DNA of 64,000 bases from Cyclina sinensis (lineage: Eukaryota; Mollusca; Bivalvia; Venerida; Veneridae). Position 1 is the first letter of the stretch, and every line of letters starts with the position of its first letter. The notes under the pieces were generated by a model. That model had not been told where the DNA came from, searched no databases, and was given only the letters and a program-made list of their open reading frames with translations. This document shows, one piece after another, positions 25,649 to 38,300 of this stretch. The stretch spans positions 1,110,206-1,174,205 of the forward strand of contig JAAONU010000018.1 of NCBI GenBank assembly GCA_012932295.1, given 5' to 3'. A program made the translations under genes and the position numbers.

Positions 25649-28600
25649 AAAGTTTCAGCATAAGTCTACTTAGCAGTGAACATAAGTCTACCTAGCAGTG
25701 AATCCAAAAGTTTCAACATAAGTCTACTAAGCAGTGAACATAAGTCTACTTAGCACTGAATCCAAAAGTTTCAGCATAAGTCTACTTAGCAATGAATCCA
25801 AAAGTTTCAACATAAGTCTACTTAGCAGTGAATACAAAAGTTTCATCATAAGTCTACCTAGCAGTGAATCCAAAAGTTTCAACATAAGTCTACCTAGCAG
25901 TGAAGCCAAAAGTTTCAACATAAGTCTACCTAGCAGTGAATCCAAAAGTTTCAACATAAGTCTACCTAGCAGTGAATCCAAAAGTTTCAACATAAGTCTA
26001 CCTAGCAGTGAATCCAAAAGTTTCAACATAAGTCTACCTAGGAGTGAATCCAAAAGTTTCAACATAAGTCTACTTAGCAGTGAACAAAGTCTACTTAGCA
26101 GTGAATCCAAAGGTTTCGACATTAGTCTACCTAGCAATGAATCCAAAAGTTTCAACATAAGTCTACTTAGCAGTGAATCCGAAATGTTTCAACATAAGTC
26201 TACTTAGCAGTGAATCCAAAAGTTCAACATAAGTCTACCTAGTAGTGAATCCAAAAGTTTCAACATAAGTCTACTTAGCAGTGAATTCAAAAGTTTCAAC
26301 ATAAGTCTACCTAGCAGTGAATCCAAAAGTTTCAACATAAGTCTGCCTAGCAGTGAACATAAGTCTACTTAGCAGTGAACATAAGTCTACTTAGCAGTGA
26401 ATCCAAAGGTTTCAACATAAGTCTACTTAGCAGTGAATCCAAAAGTTTCAACATAAGTCTACCTAGCAGTGAATCCAAAAGTTTCAACAAAGGTCTGCCT
26501 AGCAGTTAACATAAGTCTACTTAGCAGTGAAAATAATTCTACTTAGCAGTGAATCCAAAGGTTTCAACATAAGTCTACCTAGCAATGAATCCAAAAGTTT
26601 CAACATAAGTCTACGTAGCAGTGAATCCAAAAGTTTCAACATAAGTCTACCTAGCAGTGAACATAAGTCTACATAGCAGTGAACATAAGTCTACTTAGCA
26701 GTGGATCCAAAAGTTTCAACATAACTCTACCTAGCTGTGAAACCAAAAGTTTCAACATAAGTCTACCTAGCAGTGAATCCAAAAGAAGTTTCAACATAAG
26801 TCTACTTAGCAGTGAACACAAGTCTACTTAGCAGTGAATCCAAAGGTTTCAACATAAGTCTACTTAACAGTGAATCCAAAAGTTTCAGCATAAGTCTACT
26901 TAGCAATGAATCCAAAAGTTTCAACATAAGTCTACTTAGCAGTGAATCCGAAATGTTTCAACATAAGTCTACTTAGCAGTGAATCCAAAAGTTTCAACAT
27001 AAGTCTACCTAGTCGTGAATCCAAAAGTTTCAACATAAGTCTACTTAGCAGTGAATTCAAAAGTTTCAACATAAGTCTACCTAGCAGTGAATCCAAAAGT
27101 TTCAACATAAGTCTGCCTAGCAGTGAACATAAGTCTACTTAGCAGTGAACATAAGTCTACTTAGCAGTGAATCCAAAGGTTTTAACATAAGTCTACCTAG
27201 CAGTGAATCCAAAAGTTTCAACATAAGTCTGCCTAGCAGTGAACATAAGTCTACTTAGCAGTGAATCCAAAGGTTTCAACATAAGTCTACTTAGCAGTGA
27301 ATCCAAAAGTTTCAACATAAGTCTACCTAGCAGTGAATCCAAAAGTTTCAACAAAGGTCTGCCTAGCAGTTAACATAAGTCTACTTAGCAGTGAACATAA
27401 TTCTACTTAGCAGTGAATCCAAAGGTTTCAACATAAGTCTACCTAGCAATGAATCCAAAAGTTTCAACATAAGTCTACGTAGCAGTGTATCAAAAAGTTT
27501 CATCATAAGTCTACTTAGCAGTGAATCCAAAAGTTTCAACATAAGTCTACCTAGCAGTGAATCCAAAAGTTTCAACATAAGTCTACCTAGCAGTGAATCC
27601 AAAAAATTCAACATAAGTCTACCTAGCAGTGAACATAAGTCTACATAGCAGTGAACATAAGTCTACTTAGCAGTGGATCCAAAAGTTTCAACATAACTCT
27701 ACCTAGCTGTGAAACCAAAAGTTTCAACATAAGTCTACCTAGCAGTGAATCCAAAAGAAGTTTCAACATAAGTCTACTTAGCAGTGAACACAAGTCTACT
27801 TAGCAGTGAATCCAAAGGTTTCAACATAAGTCTATTTAACAGTGAATCCAAAAGTTTCAACATAAGTCTACTTAGCAGTGAATTCAAAAGTTTCAACATA
27901 AGTCTACCTAGCAGTGAATCCAAAAGTTTCAACATAAGTCTGCCTAGCAGTGAACATAAGTCTACTAAGCAGTGAAAATAAGTCTACTTAGCAGTGAATC
28001 CAAAGGTTTCAACATAAGTCTACTTAGCAGTGAATCCAAAAGTTTCAACATAAGTCTACCTAGCAGTGAATCTAAAAGTTTCAACAAAGTTCTGCCTAGC
28101 AGTTAACATAAGTCTACTTAGCAGTGAACATAATTCTACTTAGCAGTGAATCCAAAGGTTTCAACATAAGTCTACCTAGCAATGAATCCAAAAGTTTCAA
28201 CATAAGTCTACGTAGCAGTGTATCAAAAAGTTTCATCATAAGTCTACTTAGCAGTGAATCCAAAAGTTTCAACATAAGTCTACCTAGCAGTGAATCCAAA
28301 AGTTTCAACATAAGTCTACCTAGCAGTGAATCCAAAAAATTCAACATAAGTCTACCTAGCAGTGAACATAAGTCTACATAGCAGTGAACATAAGTCTACT
28401 TAGCAGTGGATCCAAAAGTTTCAACATAACTCTACCAAGCTGTGAAACCAAAAGTTTCAACATAAGTCTACCTAGCAGTGAACATAAGTTTACATAGCAG
28501 TGAACATAAGTCTACTTAGCAGTGGATCCAAAAGTTTCAACATAACTCTACCTAGCTGTGAAACCAAAAGTTTCAACATAAGTCTACCTAGCAGTGAATC

Positions 28601-31335
28601 CAAAAGAAGTTTCAACATAAGTCTACTTAGCAGTGAACACAAGTCTACTTAGCAGTGAATCCAAAGGTTTCAACATAAGTCTACTTAACAGTGAATCCAA
28701 AAGTTTCAGCATAAGTCTACTTAGCAATGAATCCAAAAGTTTCAACATAAGTCTACTTAGCAGTGAATCCGAAATGTTTCAACATAAGTCTACTTAGCAG
28801 TGTATCCAAAAGTTTCAACATAAGTCTACCTAGTAGTGAATCCAAAAGTTTCAACATAAGTCTACTTAGCAGTGAATTCAAAAGTTTCAACATAAGTCTA
28901 CCTAGCAGTGAATCCAAAAGTTTCAACATAAGTCTGCCTAGCAGTGAACATAAGTCTACTTAGCAGTGAACATAAGTCTACTTAGCAGTGAATCCAAAGG
29001 TTTCAACATAAGTTTACCTAGCAGTGAATCCAAAAGTTTCAACATAAGTCTGCCTAGCAGTGAACATAAGTCTACTTAGCAGTGAACATAAGTCTACTTA
29101 GCAGTGAATCCAAAGGTTTCAACATAAGTCTACTTAGCAGTGAATCCAAAAGTTTCAACATAAGTCTACCTAGCAGTGAATCCAAAAGTTTCAACAAAGG
29201 TCTGCCTAGCAGTTAACATAAGTCTACTTAGCAGTGAACATAATTCTACTTAGCAGTGAATCCAAAGGTTTCAACATAAGTCTACCTAGCAATGAATCCA
29301 AAAGTTTCAACATAAGTCTACGTAGCAGTGTATCAAAAAGTTTCATCATAAGTCTACTTAGCAGTGAATCCAAAAGTTTCAACATAAGTCTACCTAGCAG
29401 TGAATCCAAAAGTTTCAACATAAGTCTACCTAGCAGTGAATCCAAAAAATTCAACATAAGTCTACCTAGCAGTGAACATAAGTCTACATAGCAGTGAACA
29501 TAAGTCTACTTAGCAGTGGATCCAAAAGTTTCAACATAACTCTACCTAGCTGTGAAACCAAAAGTTTCAACATAAGTCTACCTAGCAGTGAATCCAAAAG
29601 AAGTTTCAACATAAGTCTGCTTAGCAGTGAACACAAGTCTACTTAGCAGTGAATCCAAAGGTTTCAACATAAGTCTATTTAACAGTGAATCCAAAAGTTT
29701 CAGCATAAGTCTACTTAGCAATGAATCCAAAAATTTCAACATAAGTCTACTTAGCAGTGAATCCGAAATGTTTCAACATAAGTCTACTTAGCAGTGAATC
29801 CAAAAGTTTCAACATAAGTCTACCTAGTAGTGAATCCAAAAGTTTCAACATAAGTCTACTTAGCAGTGAATTCAAAAGTTTCAACATAAGTCTACCTAGC
29901 AGTGAATCCAAAAGTTTCAACATAAGTCTGCCTAGCAGTGAACATAAGTCTACTTAGCAGTGAACATAAGTCTACTTAGCAGTGAATCCAAAGGTTTCAA
30001 CATAAGTCTACTTAGCAGTGAATCCAAAAGTTTCAACATAAGTCTACCTAGCAGTGAATCCAAAAGTTTCAACAAAGTTCTGCCTAGCAGTTAACATAAG
30101 TCTACTTAGCAGTGAACATAATTCTACTTAGCAGTGAATCCAAAGGTTTCAACATAAGTCTACCTAGCAATGAATCCAAAAGTTTCAACATAAGTCTACG
30201 TAGCAGTGTATCAAAAAGTTTCATCATAAGTCTACTTAGCAGTGAATCCAAAAGTTTCAACATAAGTCTACCTAGCAGTGAATCCAAAAGTTTCAACATA
30301 AGTCTACCTAGCAGTGAATCCAAAAGTTTCAACATAAGTCTACCTAGCAGTGAACATAAGTCTACATAGCAGTGAACATAAGTCTACTTAGCAGTGGATC
30401 CAAAAGTTTCAACATAACTCTACCTAGCTGTGAAACCAAAAGTTTCAACATAAGTCTACCTAGCAGTGAATCCAAAAGAAGTTTCAACATAAGTCTACTT
30501 AGCAGTGAACACAAGTCTACTTAGCAGTGAATCCAAAGGTTTCAACATAAGTCTACTTAACAGTGAATCCAAAAGTTTCAGCATAAGTCTACTTAGCAAT
30601 GAATCCAAAAGTTTCAACATAAGTCTACCTAGCAGTGAATCAAAAAATTTCAACATAAGTCTACCTAGCAGTGAATCCAAAAGTTTCAACATAAGTCTAC
30701 TTAGCAGTGAACATAAGTCCACTTAGCAGTGAATCCAAAAGTTTCAGCATAAGTCTACTAAGCAATGAATCCAAAAGTTTCAACATAAGTCTACTTAGCA
30801 CTGAATCCAAAAGTTTCAACATAAGTCTACTTAGCAGTGAATCCAAAAGTTTCAACATAAGTCTTCTTAGCAGTGAATCCAAAAGTTTCAACATAAGTCT
30901 ACCTAGCAGTGAATCCAAAAGTTTCAACATAAGTCTACCTAGCAGTGAATCCAAAAGTTTCAACATAAGTCTACTTAGCAGTGAACATAAGTCCACTTAG
31001 CAGTGAATCCAAAGGTTTCAACATAAGTCTACTTAGCAGTGAATCCAAAAGTTTCAGCATAAGTCTACTTAACAATGAATTCAAAAGTTTCAACATAAGT
31101 GTATTTAGCAGTGAATCCAAAAGTTTCAACATAAGTCTGCTTAGCAGTGAATCCAAAAGTTTCAACATAAGTATACTTAGCAGTGAATCCGAAATGTTTC
31201 AACATAAGTCTACTTAGCAGTGAATCCAAAAGTTGCAACATAAGTCTACTTAGCAGTGAATCCAAAAGTTTCAGCATAAGTCTACTTAGCAGTGAATCCA
31301 AATGTTTCAGCATAAGTCTACTTAGCAATGAATGA
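25649..31335. repeat. 36-bp satellite array (~5.7 kb) with 22-bp short units and higher-order repeats
   Basis: Roughly 170 units. The 36-bp unit joins agtctac(c/t)tagcagtga to atccaaaagtttcaacata. A 22-bp form lacks the tccaaaagtttcaa segment. Markers recur as higher-order blocks: aaaagaagtttcaac near 26,783, 27,744, 28,602, 29,596 and 30,474, and gaatccgaaatgtttc near 26,175, 26,941, 28,763, 29,757 and 31,185. Because 36 is divisible by three, ORFs of 60-157 codons stay open on both strands (SLPSSESKSFNI on plus, MLKLLDSLLGRL on minus). These are frame by-products unless transcripts show otherwise. The array has no counterpart in block copy 2. Confidence 0.95.
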
Positions 31336-31458
31336 TTTTAAAAATCAAGTAGAGAGCTAACGCTAAGGTATGCCTGAATATTATGTTTCATGGTCATTAT
31401 TTATCTTGAAACGTACACAACGAACAAATAACAAATATAGTCATTTGATGTCTATATA

Positions 31459-31460
<2 letters not shown>

Positions 31461-31497
<37 letters not shown>
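31461..31497. repeat. (ATT)n microsatellite
   Basis: About twelve perfect trinucleotide repeats. Confidence 0.95.
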
Positions 31498-31498
<1 letters not shown>

Positions 31499-31589
31499 AA
31501 GTTTTGTCATGAAAGATCTTCTTTCGAGCGAAAAATAGCAAGACAAAAATACGTTCTTCAATTGGATGTCTCATTAAGCCCGTCATACA

Positions 31590-33090
31590 ATTTGGCCGTA
31601 TCATAAACAGAGTACATATTTCATAAACAATCGTCTACAGTGTACATGTTTTAAAGGCAATCGTCTACGGTGTTCATATTTCATAAGCATTTGACTAAAG
31701 TGATCTGTTTCATAGGCCTTCGTCTACAGTGTACATATTTCATAAGCATTGGTCTACATTGTACATGTTCCATGAGCATTCGTCTACAGACTATATGTTT
31801 TACAAACAATCATCTAGAGTGTTCATGTTTAACAAGCAGTCGTCTACAGTGCACATGTTTCACGAGTCTTTAACTCCGGTGTACATCCTTCATAAGCCTT
31901 TGTCTACCGTGTAAATGTTTCACGAGTCTTTAACTCCGGTGTACATCCTTCATAAACATTTGTCTACGGTGTACATGTTTCACGAGTCTTTAACTCCGGT
32001 GTACATCCTTCATAAACATTTGTCTACGGTGTAAATGTTTCACGAGTCTTTAACTCCGGTGTACATCCTTCATAAGCATTTGTCTACCGTGTACATGTTT
32101 CACGAGTAGTCTTTAACTCCGGTGTACATCCTTTATAAGCCTTCGTCTACCGTGTACATGTTTCACGAGTCTTTAACTCCGGTGTACATCCTTCATAAAC
32201 ATTTGTCTACCGTGTACATGTTTCACGAGTCTTTAACTCCGGTGTACATCCTTCATAAGCTTTTGTCTACGGTGTACATGTTTCACGAGTCTTTAACTCC
32301 GGTGTACATCCTTCATAAGCTTTTGTCTACCGTGTACATGTTTCACGTGTCTTTAACTCCGGTGTACATTCTTCATAAGCTTTTGTCTACAGTGTACATG
32401 TTTCACGAGTCTTTAACTCTGGTGTACATCCTTCATAAGGTTTTGACTACCGTGTACATGTTTCACGAGTCTTTAACTCCGGTGTACATCCTTCATAAGC
32501 ATTTGTCTACCGTGTACATGTTTCACGAGTCTTTAACTCCGGTGTACATCCTTCATAAGCATTTGTCTACCGTGTACATGTTTCACGAGTCTTTAACTCC
32601 GGTGTACATCCTTCATAAGCTTTTGACTACCGTGTACATGTTTCACGAGCCTTTAACTCCGGTGTACGTATGTGCATGTTTTATTAGCCTTTGTCTACAG
32701 TGTACTTATTTCATGAGCATTTGACTTTAGGGAACATGTTTCATAAGCAGTCGCCTACGGTGTGCATGTTTCACAGGCCTCCGACTACGATATGCATGTT
32801 TCCAAGGCAATTGTCTATGGTGTTCATATTTCATATTCCATAAGCATTTGACCCTAGTGTTCATGTTTCATCATGTTTGACTACAGTGTACATATTTTAT
32901 AAGCCTTTGACTACGGTGTACATGTTTCATAAGTATTCGAATGCAGACTAATGTTTTAAAGTGAACATGTTTCCATTGGTTTACCGTTTATATGTTTTAT
33001 TTTCGCATTTGCCTACGCTGTACACACTTCTTAAGCCTTCGTTTACAGTGTACATTCATGTTTACCATAAACACTTGTCAACGTTACCCA
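31590..33090. repeat. 30-bp tandem repeat, copy 1, with 60-bp higher-order core
   Basis: The basic unit of about 30 bp reads roughly catttgactacggtgtacat then gtttcataag, heavily diverged at the edges. Between about 31,850 and 32,672 it becomes a regular 60-bp unit: one half has cacgagtctttaactccggt and the other cataagcttttgtctac. The 60-bp period leaves a 200-codon ORF open (32,122-32,724) of repeated YILHK and STVYMFHES, judged not to be a gene. The family recurs at 49,930-51,475 and 53,186-54,140. Confidence 0.92.
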
Positions 33091-33164
33091 TGCAGTGTAA
33101 GCCTTCGTTTTAGGCGCACTTTTCGTTCTTTGTCTGTAACAAATTTATGACAAATATACATGTC

Positions 33165-33625
33165 TGAATCTATATGCTGTAGAGCGTACGTATTTTGTAT
33201 GTTGCATTCTCTGGTACATTTCTACCAAGTTTGTTCAAATTATATCCAAGGGAGTCACAATTAGCCCCGCCATTGCCATCTCTTGACATTAGATATTTGG
33301 TATGTAGCATATTATAGTTGAGCCCTACAAAGATTGTTCAAAGTACTTCCCTAGGGACAAAGTTGACCCCACCTGGAGTCACTTGTTTGACTGCGTTTTG
33401 TAGGAACGACTTTGAATATCTTTTTATCTGAAACGGTAGGTCTGAAAGTTTGGATATTTTGTACCTTACATTCTATTGTAGGCCTCTACCAAGTTTGTTC
33501 AAATTATTTATCTTGGGTCAAAATTGGCTCCGTCCTGGGGTCCTAACTGAAACTTTATTTGCTCAACAATAGACCAAAAATCACAGTACTCAGGTGAGCA
33601 ATCCAAAGCTATCATGGCCCGCTTA
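33165..33625 (+). repeat. Bivalve-type interspersed element, 5'-truncated copy
   Basis: It shares ctaccaagtttgttcaaatt, attggctccgtcctgg and the right end caggtgagcaatccaaagct with the copies at 43,039-44,146 and 55,106-55,862. The left half is absent. It abuts a decayed Tc1-like transposase. Confidence 0.7.
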
Positions 33626-33649
33626 TTTGAATTTGTTTTCAATATAGAG

Positions 33650-34480
33650 ATAGGTCAGTCAAGAGCAACACACTGACGGCGTTTTCGTTGAGGAACTGTT
33701 TGGTGAAACGCTATGATGCTAGGCATTGCCATGCATGAAAATGGAAAACCCTTGTCGCTGTAAAAATGGCACTGCTTTTGGCCGCAGAATCTGGTCGATA
33801 AACCCTTAGCATTAAGATTGTCCTGTACAACGTCATTACTGGTTTCCATAATTCCACCCCAAGTATTATGCTGCCACCACCAAATATATCCCGTTCTAAT
33901 ACACAACTATTTAAAAAACGTTCCCACTTCGTCTGAAAACACGACCTGGGCAACATGGTGACTTTGTTTGAAGCTAGACTCGTCGGAGAAGAGAACCATA
34001 ACGAAATGCACCTATCCACAGCCTTCATGACGTCTTTCCCACTGTAAAAGGACAGAGTCCATCTTTTGGTCTTGTTGTTCGAAAAGTCAATCAAACTTGC
34101 CTGAGACGGCGCAAAACGGCCTTTGCTTTACTTGACGCTGTTTGATGACGCTGTACGTCAACGCCACAATGCAGTCCGTTCTACCGGTTGTCACCCGAGG
34201 TCTACCGGTTTTTTGGCGATCAACAATAGGACCAGTTTGCTGAAATCGCTGGCGCAAATGAATAATGACTTTCCTGTGACACCCGAACGTATAACTAATG
34301 TAAGTGTCGTTTTCACCCCGAGCGAGCATTGTAAATGCCTTAATTCTTTGAGTTTTATTAGGTCGTGGCTTATTTATCTCAGCACAGATTTGAAATTTAA
34401 AGACGTAAATTGCACCGGTTTGTACTGAATAAGCAATGCAATCTAAAAAAAAGTCCCAAATACCTTGCTTAAACACCACA
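33650..34480 (-). pseudogene. Decayed Tc1/mariner-like transposase, copy 1
   Basis: On the minus strand an N-terminal frame (34,479 to 34,087) holds the HTH region: YTFGCHRKVIIHLRQRFQQ, then TGPIVDRQKTGRPRVTT. This is typical of Tc1-like transposases. A frameshift near 34,090 leads to the catalytic region (FLNSCVLERDIFGGGS), and a further shift to sequence like the MxxDNA-type region (33,655-33,906). The C-terminal part with the last catalytic motif is missing. No intact terminal inverted repeats were found. Not functional. Confidence 0.8.
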
Positions 34481-35365
34481 AGAAAATGTTATCCCTATAT
34501 ATGTCGGTTCCAGTTAGATTACATTCCATTCTCGGTAAAAGCAACTCGTTCGCGTTAGGTCGAAACACGTAGGTTTTACTCGTTTCTCTGATCAAATTTC
34601 CCCCAGTAGACGATCAAAGTCGGATTTTTACCCGGTGGTTCAACAAAATAATTTTGTATTTTACATAACCTATCTCTACATTCATCCATAAGACAGAGGA
34701 GGTTATTCGAAACAAACCCTTGATAATCCGAATTAGGTTTACTTTTCCCTCATTTTCGCAAACCCTCAGCCGTTAAAGACAGGTTACGCCAGCTCAGACG
34801 ATTCAGATTCTCGAATCGTGATTCGTTAGATTCTAAAGATTTTGTTAACAACGCGTCCATATCAACGGAAGTTCAAACCAAAAGTAATCGAATATGTCGA
34901 AAAAATCTTACTGACAATATATTCAGTGTGAAGTTAAGTTTATCTATGATATACACAGGACATATCGAAGGTACATTTTCAATGTAATAAAAATGTGTGT
35001 CATAGCCTTTTCGGAAAATAGCCTAAACGAATAAATCGATTCAATCATTCAATCTTGTAATGAGGAAGTGATTAAAAATTACAAGAAGGACCAGACAACT
35101 GTTTGTAATGTTTTTTGCTATTTATTGATGAGCTAATTGATTTTTTTAAATAATCTTAAGATTTTGAAGCTATTGTTATACTCTGTTTATTCCATGTACA
35201 GTTCAGTGTTTATACTGATATTATTTCAAAAATGTACATTTCAAGAAGCACAGGTATATATCTGCATTAAGTAGTTAACATGTGACTTTAAGGCAAATAA
35301 TATAGATTGATCGTATTTTGTTTGTATACCAGTAAAGAAGGTAAATGAAACCACTGAGGTAAACT
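34399..35365. repeat. Duplicated upstream region of BTB-kelch-like gene 1 (block D, copy 1)
   Basis: Nearly collinear with 58,868-59,835. Shared landmarks include gttccagttagatt, cattccattctcgg, acgcgtccatatcaacggaa, tcaaaccaaaagtaatcgaa and ggtaaatgaaaccactgag just before the ATG. It should include the promoter and 5' UTR. Similarity to copy 2 continues through the gene and past its stop. No TATA box or poly(A) site was assigned. Confidence 0.75.
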
Positions 35366-38300
35366 ATGCAATACGAAAAAGAAAAAACAAATCCGGAGTC
35401 AACCCGGAAGTACCTAGTTCAACAAGTAGAGGAGCAGTCCGACCTCTGTGATGTGGTAGTGAAGCTGGGGTACTGGGTAAGTAATAAACGTGTGTAGTTT
35501 AAGACCATCACCAAACCTTGTAATCATTTGTGTGTCAACTGTGATGACCATTTTCAAGCGAGACAGGTTTTTTGTGGTTTCTCATCTCTGTGTGGACTAA
35601 GTAAAGAAGACGGGTAAAATAGATGAATGTGTTCTCTTGTTTTCGAAACGTTTAACAAATTTCTCTAAAGCAATACGACAAACCTTAATCTGTGTTATTT
35701 CATCAATTTAAGAGCAAAGTAGTATACTTGATATGTGTTATATGAATGTATGACTTTTTTCTTAGCAATACATTTCTTTAGTTTTTTTACAAATTAAATA
35801 TTGACATTGTGTTCCAGTTTACTTAAACTGGTTCACTTTCTGCATATGAATGGGCTGAAATATAAGTGCTCATCAACAAAAAATATGCTCATTTGAAGGT
35901 TAAACATAACTAAATCGAATCCTACAGTATTTCGTAGTAGCATCAAGTCCTAATCTCATTTTATTAACTTCTGAAGATGTCGCCTATGCCAATCCCTGGA
36001 AAGAATCAATCATGAGAAACAATTTGATTCCCAATTTTAATAGCATGACCATTCAACCTTTCCAGTTTATCTTCCCGAAGCAGATTACGCCAGTCACTTC
36101 GGTATTTTTTATTACAATCTGTCAAAATTTCCTGTTTATTTTAAAAAGAAAAAAAATAGCCAAGAAATATCCGGCACATTAACGTCTGATTTCAATTTGT
36201 TCTACAATATATGTTTTGTTTTCAAGTTCAACGATTTTCAGAAAAAAATCTTTAAACGAAATAGAAATGCCTCTTTGTAGAGGATAATAAAGATAACTGC
36301 AGTCTGGGAACAAGTTCAACAGACCGACAGACTGTTAGACATATATAAAAAGCAGAAATAACTAATTGTTTTATGATGCTTCACATAAAACGTACTTTAG
36401 TAACCACTGTATATTATGTTTTATGTGTTATGTGTTACCACTTATCAGATAACAGACAGGGCTGTACTTAATTTCACCGACATTTGTTAACTTATAAACA
36501 GTATAGACCCGTTAAATAACTGTCTTTATTTAAAAAAAGAAAGCAAAACATAACTGTGACAGACTGTTGTTTGAACCATATATGAAATGACATCGATCTC
36601 TCTTTAAGCCCCTTACCCTACTCATCCCAAAGCGCGTGCCGCCACATTAAACTGACTCATACGAGAACTTGCACAAGTGCTTCTATTATTCCTTCTAATA
36701 AGTGATGTTAAATTGTTTGTTTTGCAAAATTTTAGGAATATGGATGCTAGGAAAATTCTTCCGATTTAAAGAGAATGACCTGGCATTATATTCGATACTC
36801 TTTGCCAATCCCTAGTTAAAACACACAGAATCTTTAAAATTACAAATTTTACTTTCTTTAAACGTCACTCCCTATTAAGTTTATCTTTAAACGTGTCGGT
36901 CTAAACTCCAATGGAACCTTATTTTTCAGATAAAAGTTTTGCAACTCTGCCTAATTAATTCCTGCCAGCTGTACCATACTCAGCTTACAAAAACATTGTT
37001 TGTGATATTGTCGAGACAGCCTTTTATACAGTTCTAACAGTTTTTGACAGTAGTGCATAAAATCATTCTTTCTGTCAGTTTTAAACCTTTTTAAGTATGC
37101 GTTGTACAGACAAGATAATCATTCAGAGTTCTGCCAAAGACGGCAATGTTATATAAATGACCTGACGCAGGACTTCAAATACAGCCGGTCACATTTAAAT
37201 TTAGGTTATCAACATGACTGCTAAACTAAATCTCTGTGCTGTGTTTAGTTTAAAAGGACAATTACATCATTAACAGTGATTTTCCTCTCGACTTGTGCTT
37301 GAAAAAGTACATCATTGAATTGTATAAACAAAAGGTTGATCAGTTAAGACTGGCAGTGGCCGAAACATCACTTAATAACTCTTTCACTCAAACAATCCTT
37401 AAGAGCCTTCAAAACAAAACTAAACTTAAGTTACATTAAGTCAGCCATTTTCTGGCTTGCCCGAGGAGACATTCTCGATTTGATTTACTACTTAACGTAA
37501 CAAACGCTTGAGGTAAAAAAGGAAACAAATGATTGTTATGTATTTTATGTCCCGATGATTAAAAAAGTTCTTTTACCGCAGTTCAGTGGACACAAAACAT
37601 TTATGACTTGGCTATTTACATGATAGCCTGTTCACTTTTGAGGTTTGTCCTTTGAAGCTAGTACGTTTAGATCTAATTCGTCAACCTTTTATATTATATA
37701 CTGATACAAAACATTTTACTAACAGAAATTTTTCCTTTACTTAAAACAAGAGAAAGATGTTTAAATATGCTAACAGTCTTTATATATTACCATATATATT
37801 TACATGATGGGAGTTTCTTTTAGGAAAAGAAGTTTCATCGCTGCGTGCTGGTTGTCAGTCCTTTCTTTGAACGTGCTCTGAAAAATGACTTCTTGGAAAA
37901 GCAAACTGGTAAATTTGATAGATAATAATTTCTTTATTTCAATTATAAAAAATATAAAATCGAAAATCTGCTTGTTTAATTCAGTAATCAGAGCAGTTCT
38001 AAGGATGAATGAATGAAATTTCTTGTTATATTTTAAAGCTAGCTGAATTTTAAATTTATCACTTATGAAAGCATTGTTTAACAATAAATGTAACACAAAC
38101 GTCATGCCGCTTTTATAGGAAAACATTCATGGCCACTACTACTGGTGCAATTTCATCCAAACTTAGCAGAAATCATCAGTACCAAGTCCAGTTGTGCATC
38201 TCGTCGGTATTTTCTAGTTCAATGATTTTTGTTATGGCCCTTTAATGATTTTTATTTTTAAATTTTGTCCGGACTACGTTTCTTATACCGCTAATGCAAT

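Noticed and set aside
25734..31328. Many ORFs of 60-157 codons on both strands as repetitive proteins
   Set aside because: They arise because the 36-bp unit is a multiple of three; 22-bp units break them, and they have no splice or start context.
25649..31335. CRISPR-like array of short direct repeats
   Set aside because: Units are contiguous with no unique spacers, in a spliced eukaryotic genome.
32122..32724. 200-codon ORF
   Set aside because: It is the in-frame reading of a 60-bp tandem repeat; the Tyr/His/Phe-rich repeated text is not a known protein type.
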